In this document: piece by piece, positions 11,349 through 23,976 of the stretch
Layout: each line of letters starts with the position of its first letter
Position numbering within the stretch: the first letter of the stretch is position 1
DNA from: Sordaria brevicollis
Taxonomy: Eukaryota; Ascomycota; Sordariomycetes; Sordariales; Sordariaceae
Direction of reading: 5' to 3'
Assembly: GCA_033439795.1 (NCBI GenBank)
Contig: JAUTDP010000008.1
Location: 744,001-808,000 of the forward strand
Length of the DNA stretch: 64,000 nucleotides
Position numbers and translations under genes: made by a program
The notes under the pieces: generated by a model
Database searches by the model: none
Told to the model about the DNA's origin: nothing
What the model saw: only the letters and a program-made list of their open reading frames with translations

Positions 11349-11660
11349 GGGTGCGTTCGGCAATCTGGGAAATGCCTTTCTGAAAAGTTCAGAAACTAAA
11401 TTTCAGAAGCCTGTTCGAATGTTCAGAAACCGTTTTGGCGCAGAAATTCCACCAAAACTGGTTTCTGAAATTCTTGACCCACTTAACGACCTCTTAGCCA
11501 ATTAGACAACCACATTCTTCATGAAAATTCCATAAACCATTTCCGCACCTCAGAGCTGCGGAAATTCCTTTCTGAAATCGGACAGGTTCAGGAGAGGCCA
11601 ATGCGTTCCTCATGGAAAGTTCATTTCAGAAGGCCATTTCCCAGATTGCCGAACGCACCC
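11349..11660. mobile_element. Non-autonomous TIR element (MITE), 312 bp
   Basis: The left end GGGTGCGTTCGGCAATCTGG is matched exactly by the reverse complement of the right end. The first 26 bases are identical and the match continues to about 37 bases with two mismatches. The trinucleotide CAA flanks both sides directly (11346-11348 and 11661-11663), as a target-site duplication. The interior has many scattered TTTCAGAA/TTTCTGAAA motifs and no coding capacity. A 3-bp duplication with G-rich ends recalls PIF/Harbinger-type MITEs, but the superfamily is a guess because no transposase is present. The element is not visibly RIP-mutated, in contrast with the copia element 305 bp away. Confidence 0.85.
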
Positions 11661-11965
11661 CAAGTCAAAACCGAAACAGCCCATCAAGACAACACAATTC
11701 TGACATTGACAAGACGGCCCCGGCAAGGCAAGGCAAGGCAAGCAACACCACACAACCATACAGGAGGTAAAACACCGATCAAAACCACGTTTAATTGTGC
11801 CCATTTGGGTATCGGACTAGTCGACTGCCGGAACCCGTCCCGGCACGCTGACTCTTCAATAGACCACACCACCCAGATGCGTACAGAATGTACCAGATTG
11901 ATTGCAGTGATGATGGGAACAAATTTGGAGTTGACTGAACCCTCCAGGGTCCAATGAGCAAAAAG
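11661..11965. other. Spacer between the TIR element and the copia element
   Basis: About 300 bp of normal base composition containing four GGCAA units at 11722-11741. It ends in AAAAG (11961-11965), the left copy of the retrotransposon target duplication. No gene seen. Confidence 0.5.
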
Positions 11966-12139
11966 TGTCACAATACTGGGTGGCCCACTCTGGGAGGACA
12001 GAGTGCATATAATCATAACCGGGGTCTGGAGTCTAAGGGATTTTACAATGACTAAAGATCTATACGTCTACAGAGTCTTATATACAATTATATACAATTA
12101 AGCCTTCTTTACTACCCCAATATTACTACTATTATTATA
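11966..12139 (+). repeat. Left (5') LTR of the copia element
   Basis: 174 bp, the same length as the right LTR. The outer half (to about 12,045) keeps its C and G, while the inner half has T or A where the right LTR has C or G. The core AAGGGATTTTACAATGAC is intact in both copies. Confidence 0.95.
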
Positions 12140-12153
12140 ATTAAGAATCTCAC
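12140..12153 (+). other. Primer-binding site matching the anticodon arm of tRNA-Lys(CUU)
   Basis: ATTAAGAATCTCAC begins at the base directly after the left LTR. Its reverse complement, GTGAGATTCTTAAT, matches the anticodon stem-loop of eukaryotic tRNA-Lys(CUU) (usually ATGAGACTCTTAAT) with one RIP-type difference inside the arm. The following ~17 bases also resemble the D-arm with more mismatches. Copia-type elements are known to prime from half-tRNAs, so the internal position fits. The tRNA sequence is recalled, not searched. Confidence 0.65.
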
Positions 12154-14329
12154 CGATTCGACCGAGCTACGCCAATAATAATAATAATAATATCGTCGTC
12201 GAAGATTAATAATATCCGTTTCAATTCGCTAAAGGACTAACCCGCTTAGGAAAATACCTTCATTTCCTAAGCCTAAAATTTAGGGTTATAGAATTATATC
12301 GATCCTATAAATTGGTAGCCCTAATTTATTAGACCCGTCGAATTTAATATTAAAGATTATAGAAGCGAAGAACCCGAAGGAGAAACCGTAATTAAAAGGA
12401 AAATCCGCCTTAAGGAATTCTCTATTATTACTATATATAGTAATTTCCATTACGAATATAATTATTGCAATTATATAATTAAGAAAAACAATTAGCGTAT
12501 TAATTTAAAGGCTATTATAGACTTCGGGGCCAAAAAAACCCAATTAAATCTATAAATAATAAAAATTATTAGAAATTTATACTATAAGATTAATTTTATT
12601 AAACGCTTTAAAATCTACGAATAATATAATAATTTTACTAAAGTAATATATTTTAATAATAAAGAAATTAAAAAATTGGTTAAAGTCCAATTAATTACTA
12701 TTTTACGCCCCGGCCGTATTAATTACGATTAAATAATTTAATCGTTTTAATAAGAGTAGGCTATAACTTTATATAAAGCGCGTAAAATCCCTAAGGCTAT
12801 AAATCCTAATATTTAATTTACCGAATTTTATTTCGCTATTAAGGGAAATTTTTATTTTATTTAAGTAAATTCGTACTAATTATAATATAATAAAGAGGTT
12901 ATAAAAAATAACCGTATAAATATAAAATTCTATACCGTTGCTAAGGATTTTTATAAAATAATAATAGTAAATCCTATTTAAATAAAGGGCCGGCCAACCC
13001 CCCTATTAAAAAGTATAATATTTACGGCTATATTAAGCGGAAAGTCCGCTACGGAGGACGCTCTTAATAACGATAATTAATACTTTAGTATAAATATTAA
13101 AGAGGGACGGGAGGAGGTTATAACCCTAATAAATAATAATAGTAATAAAAAACCCTTTTTTAAATTAATTAATAAAAGAAGAGCCTCCTCCCTATCCTAA
13201 TAAATACGTAAAATTCGCTATAGTATTTATAAATTCTATAATTAATAGGGCTATAACGTTTATAAATATTATTATATACGCCTTTAAATCGTATTCGAAG
13301 GATAAATCGAAAATAAAGAGATTAAAAAGCGTACTTTAGCGAATATAAAGAAAAATAAAAAGCTTAAAAATATTATTATTTAATTACGTAAATAAAGGGA
13401 TAATGAATTTATTTAAAAGTAATTTTATAATTGTTTAGTAAATAAGAGTAATTTTTTGGTACTTACGGATTCCCGCGCCGTATACCCGCTAAAAGATTCT
13501 ACAATTTTCGATTTAAATATAATAATCTATATTTTTAATAAGGTTAATTATTTTAAAAACTTTACCCCCGTAAATATTAATAATTATATATAGGTTAGGA
13601 ATAATTAAATTATTATTAAGGGATATGGAAATATTATTATTAAAGTTTAAAATAACGATAGGATAAGGGAATTAATTTTCTTTAACGTTATATTAATATT
13701 AAATATAATATATAATTTTATTTCTTTAAGATAATTTAAGGATAATTATATTTATTAAGATTATAAGAACGGTTATTTTCGTTTTAGCTTTACGAATTTA
13801 CTAATTTATTACGTCTATTCTATATATAAATAATTTATTTTAAAATATATCCCCCTAATATTAAATAACGTTAACGAATCTTCTTTTACGGTATATACTT
13901 TTAATTATTTTTAATAAAGGTTATAGAAGGGCGAAGCCCTTTATTAATATCTTCGATTTAATTACTTAAAATTAAATACGTTCGTAAAATTTACTAAATA
14001 AATTTATAAGGTCCGCTTTAAAGGGTTGGATATAATATATTATAATCCGTATATTTTGATTAAATTAAAGCGCCAAATACGTAAAGAATTTCGTAATTAC
14101 TTTAAAAATCCAAAATTATAATTCGCTATCGATTTCTTCTCTTATATTAAAATTAAAATATAAAGTAGGGAATATTCAAACCTAATAATAATTATAAATT
14201 AATAATTTAAATATATTTAAATTTACTATTTAAATAACCGGGAAGTTAATATTATTTTAACTAATTTTTAAAGCTTCTTTATAAATTTATAAATTTAATA
14301 TAATATTATTCTTCGGGTAATCGAATACG

Positions 14330-16870
14330 ATAATAAAATAATTAGCAATTATAAAATTATAACTTAATTAACTTATTGCAATATATTTATCGAACCCTCC
14401 GCCTTTTATATATAAGCGTAGAATAAAAGTATAAAGCGTTTAAAGGGTATAATTAATACGAAGGTAATATTAATACATATTAATATAAATTTACTAAAAG
14501 TTTTATAATTAGAAATAATATATATAATAATATATTTATATAATTTAACGCTTAAAGTAAAATATTATTAAAAGTCCTTTAAAGAAAAGTTCGAAATTTA
14601 CTTTAATTTTAAAAATAATAAAATTCTTCTAGCGGATATTTCTTTAATAATTATATATTTAAAGGTTTATAATTATAAAGCTTTCATTTTTACGGCCAAT
14701 ATTATAAATAATAAAAATAAAATTAAAAAATTTAAAGAGCGAATATAAATTAAGTATTTAATTAATTACTAATCTTCGAATTAATACTAAATTTAAAACC
14801 TATATATTAATTCAATTATCGTAATACGAAACGTTATATTTAATAAGGACGAAATATTTACCAGTAATATATAAAAATTTTATAAATCCTTAAAAATTTC
14901 CCTTAATAAATTAGCCGTATAATTAAAAACTTTCTATAATATAAATATTACCGAAATAAATATTCTCGAATTATTACTAACCTTTGAAAATTTAATACCT
15001 AATTTTATTACTTTAAGCTTTCCAATTAATACGAACGATACAATTAATACTTTAAAGGAGGGGAGAAAAGAAGAAGTATTAGGAGATTAATATTAAAAAT
15101 AAATATAAATAGGCTAATACCTATTATAAGTATAAGAGTTAGAAATTATTCTAATATTATTAAATTAATCCTTAATAGTTTTTAAAATAGGGCTAAAAAT
15201 TCAATCGGAATTTCTAAAAAAACCCTCACCTTTGTAATTATTATTAAATTTTTAAAATATAGTAATGAATTTAAAGGATAAAAGGTATTACTTAACGTCC
15301 TTAACCTTAAATAATATATTAACTTCTTTTTTAATTAACGGTCTTTTAAAATTTAATAAGGATTTATAGTTAATTATAAATTAATATTTTAATTAAATAA
15401 TATTATTCCTTACCGGGCGGAAAAGCCGTTTTATAAGTCTTTAGGGAAATATAATTATAGATTAGGCGTTCTTAGAAAAAATACGAAAAAAGGGAATCGA
15501 AATTAATTTTAATTATAATTTTAAATTAAAATTAATAAGGGAGAAGGTTAACCGTTTATAAAAATAAAGCTTATTAAGGACCCTTTACCGGTTAAACTTT
15601 CTATTACTTTTAGATTACTATTATAAACTTTCCTTATACCCTATAGGGGAATTATTTATTATTACCGAGAAGGAATATTTAGCGGAGTATTATAAAATAA
15701 AATTTTAGGAATAGGTGAATATTAGGGAAGTATTCGGTAAAGAAATTCTAAAGTTATAATAGATCTATATTTATAAATTCGATTAAAACGGTAAGTTCTA
15801 AAAGTATAAAATTCGATTAGTAATAAAAGGAGATTAGTAAATTAAAGATAGGATTCGAAAAACCTATATAATTATATTAATAATTAAATCGTTTCGCATC
15901 TTTATAACTATTATTACGTATTTCAACCTCGATTTAATCTAATATAATATAAGGAATATTTTTATTAATATTTTATTAAATAAATTAATATATATACGAA
16001 TTCTTCCTAAGTATTAGAAGAAAGGTTAAATAATCTATTTATTTCGAGCGTTATATAATCTATAGAAATTACTTCTCTTATAGTAATAAAAATTTATTAA
16101 GACCTTTATAATTATAAATATATCCCCTACCTCTTTTAAATTTAATATTTTACGTAAGGATAATATTTTTTTATTCTTTTACGTCGATAATATCGTTATT
16201 ATTTATTTAAATAGAAATAAAGAAATCGCCGTAGCTAAAGGAGTAATCGTTACCCTATAAAGGAAATATAAATTTACCGGCGGAAAGGAATTAAAATAAT
16301 TCTTAGGAATTGAAATTATTCGTAATTATAAAAAACGGTTAATTTAATTATTTTAACGCGAATATATTAAGAAGATTATAAAAAAGGTTAAAGGGACGAA
16401 GAAATTCTTCTAAATTCCTATAGTTAAAAAGGAATTAATACCTTACGAAAATAAAATATTACCCTATAAAATTATAACCTATTAAATTAAAATCGGCTTT
16501 ATCCTTTATATCGCTATTATTACGCGCCTAAATATTACTTTCCTTATTTTTAAATTCGTTCGGTTTAATTCTAACCCTAACTTAATATATTATAAAGCTA
16601 TAAATCGAATCCTCCTTTATTTATTATCGATTTAAAATTACGCCCTCTAATTAAATAAATTTAATAAATAGGATTTTTATATAATAATTAATTCCTCTTT
16701 TATAAATAATTCCCTTAACCGTAAAAATTCCTAAACGTTTATACTAAAGTTATTAAGCGCAATAATTAATTAGCGCGTTAATAAATAAAATACGGTAATT
16801 ATTTCTTTTATAAAAATAGAATTATTATCCTTTAATTAGGGCGTTAAAGAAGTTATTTACGTTCGTTATT
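14330..16870 (+). pseudogene. RIP-destroyed copia pol: integrase, reverse transcriptase, RNase H remnants
   Basis: Three landmarks can be read through the stops. Near 14,392 the frame gives EPSAFY, then a stop-broken stretch ending KRLKGI, corresponding to the copia integrase block EPSAPYTxAQNGxxER. At 16,180-16,191 the frame gives FYVDNIVI, the YVDD reverse-transcriptase box with Asp to Asn (a G-to-A change). At 16,801-16,866 it gives KIELLSFN, a stop, then GVKEVIY, the end of copia RNase H (TEAELLALSxxAKEAIY). Gag and protease are not recognisable. Boundaries are those of the recognised blocks, not of the original gene. Confidence 0.8.
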
Positions 16871-17442
16871 TTCTAAATAAATTAATTATAAATTTAAATT
16901 AGTAAATTACGTTTATAAAATATAATAATAAATAAATAATTCGATTTATAATTAAAGAAAGTATACGGTTAATAATTAAATTAAAATATATTAACGTATA
17001 TAAATATTAATTATACTAAATATAAGAGAAAAACCTTATCGATATTACTTATATCTTTATTAAAGAGCAAATTATAAATAGCTTTATAAAGAGTTTTAGG
17101 TTTATAGACTACGCTATTTCGATAGTATAATTAGGGTTCGTCGAGTTTTAACGCCCTTTAACGAAATTGTAGGAGATTACTAATACGTTTATTGTAGTAA
17201 GGATACCTAAAGAAATAAATTCGGAGAAGGAGGATAAAGGTTTTTAGGAGGAAATAAACGAAGAGGAAGCTATAAATGGATTAGTAAATAAATTTTATAA
17301 TCTATTTAAAAGCTAATATAATAAATAAGGACTCTAAAATTACTATTATAATAATTTAGCTATAGAAGTATAAAATTCTAAGAGGTAAATGGATTATAAG
17401 GTATTTTTAGGTAGATTTAATGCTAGTTTGTAGCCTAGATTT

Positions 17443-17449
17443 AAAGGGG
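17443..17449 (+). other. Polypurine tract
   Basis: AAAGGGG lies two bases before the right LTR, the expected position of the plus-strand primer. RIP may have shortened a longer tract. Confidence 0.6.
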
Positions 17450-17451
17450 TA

Positions 17452-17625
17452 TATTATAATATTGGGTGGCCTACTTTAGGAGGATAGAGTATATATAATT
17501 ATAATTGGGGTTTAGAATTTAAGGGATTTTACAATGACCAGAGATCTGCACGTCTACAGAGTCTTACACACAGTTATACACAATCAAGCCTTCTTTACTA
17601 CCCCAATATTACCGCTATTATTACA
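17452..17625 (+). repeat. Right (3') LTR of the copia element
   Basis: 174 bp. The inner half (to about 17,530) shows C-to-T and G-to-A changes against the left LTR, including loss of the TG terminus to TA. The outer half is unmutated and ends in ACA before the AAAAG duplication. Confidence 0.95.
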
Positions 17626-17630
17626 AAAAG

Positions 17631-20600
17631 ACCCGACGAGACGAGACGACGAGACGAAATGTGGATGCACCCGGTGGAGATACCAAATTTAAATATTTAG
17701 AGTCCTGGTCCCGGCTTCTTTTTGGTAAAGAGAAATTGGGGGTTCCAGATTTCCAGAGATGGCAGAGCAAGGGTCTTGCCTGCTTTTTGCTCTTTTTGGT
17801 CGTCGTGGTTCTCAAAACAGGTCAAAACCGGACCCGGAACCAACCCTTTTGAACTTTCGACGATGATGCATTCAAACCCTCATGATGAAGTTGTCATGAT
17901 GGTCGAATCCGATTTCAGAGAAACATGCCAACGGATGGAAGCGTAAATCTTATTACCTACCGGTTAAGGACAGAAAAGGCCAAGCTGCGCCAAGAAGCCC
18001 AAAATAACAACACCCGCTGCACTTTCATTAACAGCCGGTCCGGTAAGAGAGAAAGGGTTCGGGAAGCAAGATTAGGAATGCCCGCTTTTCAATTTCTTTT
18101 TTTCTACCAAATCTCACACCTTCTGGGAGACAGGCTATCGCAATCCCCTTTTAAACTATGGTACCGGAGAGTATGAACGGTGTTGGTCCATTTGTTCAGT
18201 TGTTGGCTTGTCTTGGTGGTTACTGGGCACGGACCACCTCGGCCTCTTTTCCCCCATCTCCCATCTCGCGGGAATGCCCTCCCTGGTTTTCAAAAAGTTT
18301 GGTTCCGTTGGTTCAGTTGGTGATGTGATAGCCAGGTCAACATGCGCTGAATGATCCGTCACCGACAACGGTGAACCAGGTAAGCAAAAGACTATAGACA
18401 GCAGGGGGCGGATTTCACGTCCGCCAAACCTTCCAAGAAGGGAGATAAACACCAAGTGAAAGCAGTGTCACCAAACTGTATCTCCTATCATGGCTATCAT
18501 GGCCCTATCAGTTACTGTTCCATATTGTCCCGCCTGCAAGTGAGCACATGCCCATCTTATTTCTTGCTGCAAGTACTGGTAAAGTATAAGTTGGCTTGTA
18601 CGACGTGGGACAAAGACACCAGTGCAAGTATCACCCAACGCTTCCTATCAGCCATGAGGATCAACCCATCAACCGTCCCCCCCCAACGGGCGGCATGACG
18701 GCGGTTCGGCTGGCGGTATCCAACGGTTGTGGTTATGGTTAAAGGTCACGCTTCCACTTTTAATGGAATCCTCACGGGTCCTCGCGATAGATCTGCTGTG
18801 GCACATTAACCACAAAGCACGCTACGAATGGATAACCACTTTGCCTACCTCTTACCACGAGCCTTACCTGTGTGTAGCCTTCCCGTCCACTTTCCTAACC
18901 CTGGCTGGGACGGGCCTCTCAATCTCTCGTGGCCCTCGTGGCCCTCATTGACCACCACCGTCGGGAAATTGCAAGATTAGCGACTGGGGGAGCGAGATAA
19001 ACCAACTAATCTTTGAGGTTGATTATCGTCATCATCTCCCTGACGTCGTACAGGCCCGCGTCCTGACATGAACCAGTCTTGCCCCATGGAGTCATGTCTC
19101 TCGTGAGCAGGTGAGCACCTAGGTGAGCTTCCTTTTCGGCTGCCGGCGTCGAAGGAAGCCACTGCAGAGTCGTTTCGGTGCCTGCCAAGACAGCGCCCAT
19201 CGCAACGAAAGTCTCGGGTTGAGATTCTTCCACTTCTCCTGCAGCTGCTGGTGGTTCAGTTCTGTGCCTGTCAAGAACGTCGTCGGAATGATTCAAGGAA
19301 CACCCTGTGGCGTTCTCTGCTGGGAGAAATGAAGCTGGCAGGCATTTCCCAGGCTTGTTGCCTCGGTCCTTTTTTTCGTCCTTTTCTTCATCGCAAATCG
19401 GAATTGCCCTGCGTCCCAGTCGCAAGCCGTGCGCATCCGGACTGATGGGTCCGACTCCACTTTGCGGGCCGCCGGACATCAGTCCGTCCGTGGACAATGG
19501 CCCGGAGACTCGGAGACGGCGGTGAACTTGACTCGGGAGGTTTGCTTGAGTCGTGGACGGCCGGAGAGGTGACCGCAATCCGGAGCGGAGGGAAAGAAGC
19601 GAGATCCCCCCAGGGCTGCCGAAGGATCCGGTAGCGTCCGTAGCGTTCCGGACCGTCTGGTTTGCAGGGCATCATCCACTGTGGACCCACGGGTCTGCTT
19701 TCCCTGGAAGAGACCGCCGAACGGGCCGGAGTCTCAAATCCGTCAACGGTCGAGGAAATCGCAAAAATGTAGCTTTCCTTCGGACCTAGGAACCGAACTG
19801 GCATCCATTCGTTTTACAACCTTTGAAAATAGGAACAACAAAACAAACCGCTGGTTCTTGTTGGTGTTTGGAGTTTGCAACGATTCTCGCGGCACAGCAA
19901 CCGCAATCACCGTCGCCAAGCCGAGAACTGCGAAAAAGGCACAAGCAAGCCAAGGAACCAACCGCACACCCCAAGACGACCCAAGAGAAGTTCGTTACCG
20001 TTGTCAAGGAAAATATGGTTGGCGTTGCTCAGCATGCTCAGCTCAGAGTAAGGAGGAGGCGAAGGGGTGAGGGGTAAGGGAGCAATTTATAACCCGAAGG
20101 GACAAGACGGGAATATTGTTCTGGGCGGCGGGTAATGGTCGGTTTTATCAGACAAGACAGCCGTCTGTCGGAGGGATGCCGACTCCCCGAACTTTTTTTT
20201 TTCCTCTTCGTCAGTCATCTTTCGTTCTCATCCTATCCTCCTCCCTTTCTTGGCTTTGAATTTGGACGTTTCGGCACCGCATCGGTCGGACAATTCCGCT
20301 CTCCGTACGATAGCCTCTTGCGCCATCGGACTCCATGACGATTCGATTTTGCAACAGAACCCAATCGTGAGGATCGAGAGGAAAAGAAGAAAAAGAAGAT
20401 GGCGGAGAACCATGTCCCAACGAGGAAGGTGTGAGGTTCAACATCACCAAGGTGGGGCAGCACCGCTTGTCGGCCTCGAGGGCATGTCAATGCCAATTAT
20501 CATCCATCGACCATCGCGGGCACCGGCACGGATGGGCAATGGAGGAAGGTATGCCGTACAAAATATTGTCGGAGACAATTGTGAAGATCCGTTCTCTGGC

Positions 20601-22145
20601 TTTCCATGAGCAGCAAACACCAGGCATCACGAAAAGAACGCGACGGCAGCTACACATACGCGCATCTCAAGATCGACATTTTGGTCAATGTCTTCGAGAA
20701 GAAAAGGAAATGCCAGATTCGATGCAGTGCTTTCCCCGCTGAAATGGCACTCTGGAATTCCACTTTCATCTTGACAAGACATTTTGACAGGAAAGCTGGG
20801 CGTGCTTTCCGTCTGGTTAAGCTTTGCCAAGCTGATGCCGAGGCACACCAGTGGCAGTGACTGGCAGCGATGAGATGGAGGCAGTCACCACCGGGCAGTT
20901 CACCACTAGAGGTAATGTCATCATTATCAGAAACCGTACAGCTGTTTCACTTACCTTAGGTTATGGTGATAGATGACGGATCACAAACTTTGTCTACAAA
21001 AATAAAATTACGACCAGCAACATCACGAAAACGGGCTACATACCACCTTCGTCTTCAGGCAACTGACCGAACCAAGTCCTGACCGCAAAGAAAGACACCA
21101 CTGCAGTCCGCGGTAGCATTGTTCTGTTGCATAAAAACTGTAACTTTGGCACCCGACAATGCATTTGAGATCTCAATGGGGGCGTCCGCCACCGCATGGT
21201 AGTTTTCCCGTAGAGGTAGCCAGCACGGTACCTACCTTAGTGCGATTGGCCAATGCCACCCTTTTCGTCTCTACCGGCCCGTGTTGGAGTTGCCGTTCTG
21301 GTCGTTCACACCATCGACCTTCCTCTTTCCATCAACAGATCCGCATCGGCTAGCAATTGAGTATCCAGCAAACCCGCTGTTGCTGACAAAAGTCCGTAGG
21401 CACGATGGCCGCGATGATCTTTTGGGCGGGCAAGACACGACTGACGGACCTAGGTATCGACCTGCCCTTATTCGCCAATGCGGCCGCCGCAGGGTAACCA
21501 CATCCAGTTTAATTCCATGGGATTGTCTGGGGGAAAACAAGCAACCATGGATTCCGATCGTCCTCGGTCGGTGACTTACCCAAGTTCCTTGTGGAGCAAA
21601 CAAATTGATGCGGTTCGTCGCGAGTTGTTTGGGCGGTTCCTGACGTTACCTTGCACAGCTTCTCGTCTGTTGTCCACCACCGGGAAAACACGAACGGTAC
21701 CGAATTGTCACTCGCTGTGAAAAGCTACCTGTACCTACCGAACGACGAATTCCTTCCGAACCGGTTTTATTTCCCCCGTTATAATGCTAGGTTAAAATGG
21801 TTCAATAAGTGCAGGGAGCGTGTTAACCCAAACAGGGAGGAGCTCAACGCGTAGGATTGATACATGGGCATCATGGTATTTGACGCGGACATCATGGTGT
21901 TTGTACCTCCTTTTCTGTACGGCACACAGTCATTGATCTGCATACAGTGACTGCTACTACAAGAAATGTCGACCAGAAAGTGCGAGTTACCGAGAGACAG
22001 ATCGGCACCACCAACCACTGCATCCACGAGATGTAGCACCAAAGTACTTAAGATTCCCATCCCCCGAGTCCCCTCCCTCTCTCCCTTTCCTTCCCCTTCT
22101 TTCCCCTTTCCAGTCGCACCCCCCAGTCGACCATCCACCACCATC
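17631..22145. other. Gene-poor region, 4.5 kb
   Basis: Base composition returns to normal directly after the retrotransposon. Stop-free frames here (for example 19,006-19,578 minus) are short, lack family motifs and do not join through convincing introns. The last ~150 bp form a CT-rich leader of the S53 peptidase gene, and a frame continues upstream from that gene to ATG 21966 without resembling protein. I see no RNA gene or transposon. Confidence 0.45.
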
Positions 22146-23976
22146 ATGCTTTGGTCCGTCCTCCTCCTCGCCGCGGGCGCCTCTGCCCACGTCAAGAGCA
22201 GCCTCCCTTCCGTCCCCTCGGGCTGGAAAAAAGTTCGTGCCGCCTCGGCCGACGAGAGTGTCACCCTCAAGATTGCCCTGCCCGCCCACCAGTCCGACGT
22301 TCTCGAGGCCGCCATCCTCCGCGTCTCCACCCCTTCCCACCCCCAGTATGGCATGCACCTGAGCAGCGAGGAGGTTCGTTCCCTCGTCGCCCCCTCGGAC
22401 GAGACCACGGATGCCGTGACCGAGTGGCTCCGCCGCAACGGCATCAAGGCCAAGGTCGACAACGACTGGGTCTCCTTCACCACCTCGGTCGCCAAGGCCA
22501 ACAATCTCCTCAACACTACCTTCGACTGGTACCAGCAAGACGGCGACAAGACCGGTCCCAAGCTGCGTACCCTCCAGTACTCGGTGCCTGACGAGCTGGA
22601 CGTGCACGTCGACATGATCCAGCCCACCACTCGCTTCGGCAAGCTGGCCGCGAAGGCGTCCACTATTTTTGAGGTGTACGAGGAGCCTGAGACCCAGCCT
22701 CTGGCGAACGTGAAGGTCGCTGCTGACGAGGGACATCCCACTTGCACGGGATGCATCTACCCCGATGAGATCCGCTCGCTGTACAACATCAAGTACAAGC
22801 CTAGTGCTTCTAACAAGAACACCATCGCTTTTGCTTCGTACCTCGAGCAGTACTCCAACTATGAGGATTTCACCTCGTTTGCCAAGGCGTTTGTTCCTGA
22901 GGCGGCCGAGAGGAACTATACCGTTAAGTTGGTAAAGGGTGGTTTGCATGATCAGTCGCCTGAGAACATTGGAGGTATGTCCCCCCACTCTTCCCTCTTC
23001 CCTGCCCCTTTTCAGCGTGTTAACACCCCCTCCAGTGGAAGCAAACCTCGACCTCCAATACATCCTCGCCACCTCCAACCCCATTCCCATCCGGGAATAC
23101 TCCATCGGCGGCCGCGGCCCGCTCGTTCCCACAGCCAACCAACCCGGCCCCGAAATCTCCAACGAACCCTACCTCGAATTCTTCTCCTACCTCCTCTCCC
23201 TCCCAAACTCCCAACTCCCCGCCACCCTCTCCACCTCCTACGGCGAAGAAGAACAATCCGTCCCCCGCGAATACGCCCTCAAAGTGTGCTCCATGATCGG
23301 CCAACTCGGCGCCCGCGGCGTCTCGGTAATCTTCTCCTCCGGCGACTCCGGCCCCGGCGACGCGTGCATCCGCAACGACGGGACCAACTCCACCTACTTC
23401 GAACCCACCTTCCCCGGCGCCTGCCCGTGGGTTACCTCCGTGGGCGGAACCTACCAGACCGCCCCCGAGCAAGCCGTCTACTTCTCGTCTGGCGGGTTCT
23501 CGGTTTACCACAAACGTCCCCTTTACCAAGAGTTGGCCGTGGGGAAGTACCTGAAGAAAATCGGCACCACTTACGCCGAATTCTTCGACGCGCGAGGTCG
23601 TGGGTTCCCGGACGTGAGCGCGCAGGCGTACAAGTATGCTGTTTTCATCGGTGGACGGCTCGCGGGCGTTTCTGGCACCAGTGCTTCTGCTCCGGCGTTT
23701 GCTGGCATCGTCGCGCTTTTGAACGCGGCAAGGAAGTCTAGGGGTCTGCCGAGTCTGGGCTTTGTTAACCCGCTGCTTTATGCGGCGCCATACGCTTTTA
23801 CGGATATTGTCGATGGTAGCGGGACGGGATGTCAGGGAAGGCCGGAGTTTGCGGGTGATGAGGGGGGGAGCGCAAAGTGGAATGCGACGGAGGGGTGGGA
23901 TCCGGTGACGGGGTTGGGGACGCCGAGGTTTGAGCGGTTGTTGGCGGTTGCTGCTCCTGGGGTGAAGAATGCTTAG
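22146..23976 (+). CDS. Secreted tripeptidyl-peptidase, sedolisin family (MEROPS S53)
   Basis: Two exons (22146-22974, 23036-23976) joined across a 61-nt intron with GTATGT donor, TTAAC branch and CCAG acceptor give 589 residues. I start at [14 protein letters not shown], a clear signal peptide; an in-frame ATG 60 codons upstream would bury it. Residues ~20-195 are the S53 pro-domain, and [19 protein letters not shown] opens the mature enzyme. The splice creates VEANLDLQY, whose Glu and Asp are two members of the Ser-Glu-Asp triad. SSGDSGPGD carries the oxyanion Asp and [14 protein letters not shown] the catalytic Ser. TDIVDGSG and [11 protein letters not shown] mark the C-terminal calcium site. 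It should remove tripeptides from protein N-termini at acid pH outside the cell. Several N-glycosylation sequons (NTT, NYT, NST) are present. All catalytic residues are intact. Confidence 0.95.

Larger units (their letters stand above)
11966..17625 (+). mobile_element. Full-length Ty1/copia LTR retrotransposon, RIP-degraded
   Basis: A 5,660-bp element bounded by two 174-bp LTRs and a perfect 5-bp target duplication AAAAG (11961-11965 and 17626-17630). The left LTR opens with TGTCACAATACTGG and the right LTR closes with TTACA, giving TG...CA termini. The interior is extremely AT-rich, with almost no CpA or TpG, dense in-frame stops and no frame long enough to be a gene, the signature of C-to-T changes on both strands by RIP. 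Landmarks in the order integrase, reverse transcriptase, RNase H identify Ty1/copia rather than Ty3/gypsy. The element points left to right. It is structurally complete but cannot encode protein. Confidence 0.95.

Noticed and set aside
19006..19578. 190-codon minus-strand frame in the gene-poor region
   Set aside because: No motif, no supporting intron signals, and composition like the flanks.
21966..22145. Upstream in-frame extension of the S53 peptidase
   Set aside because: It would add 60 Pro/Ser-rich residues before a clear signal peptide; better read as leader.
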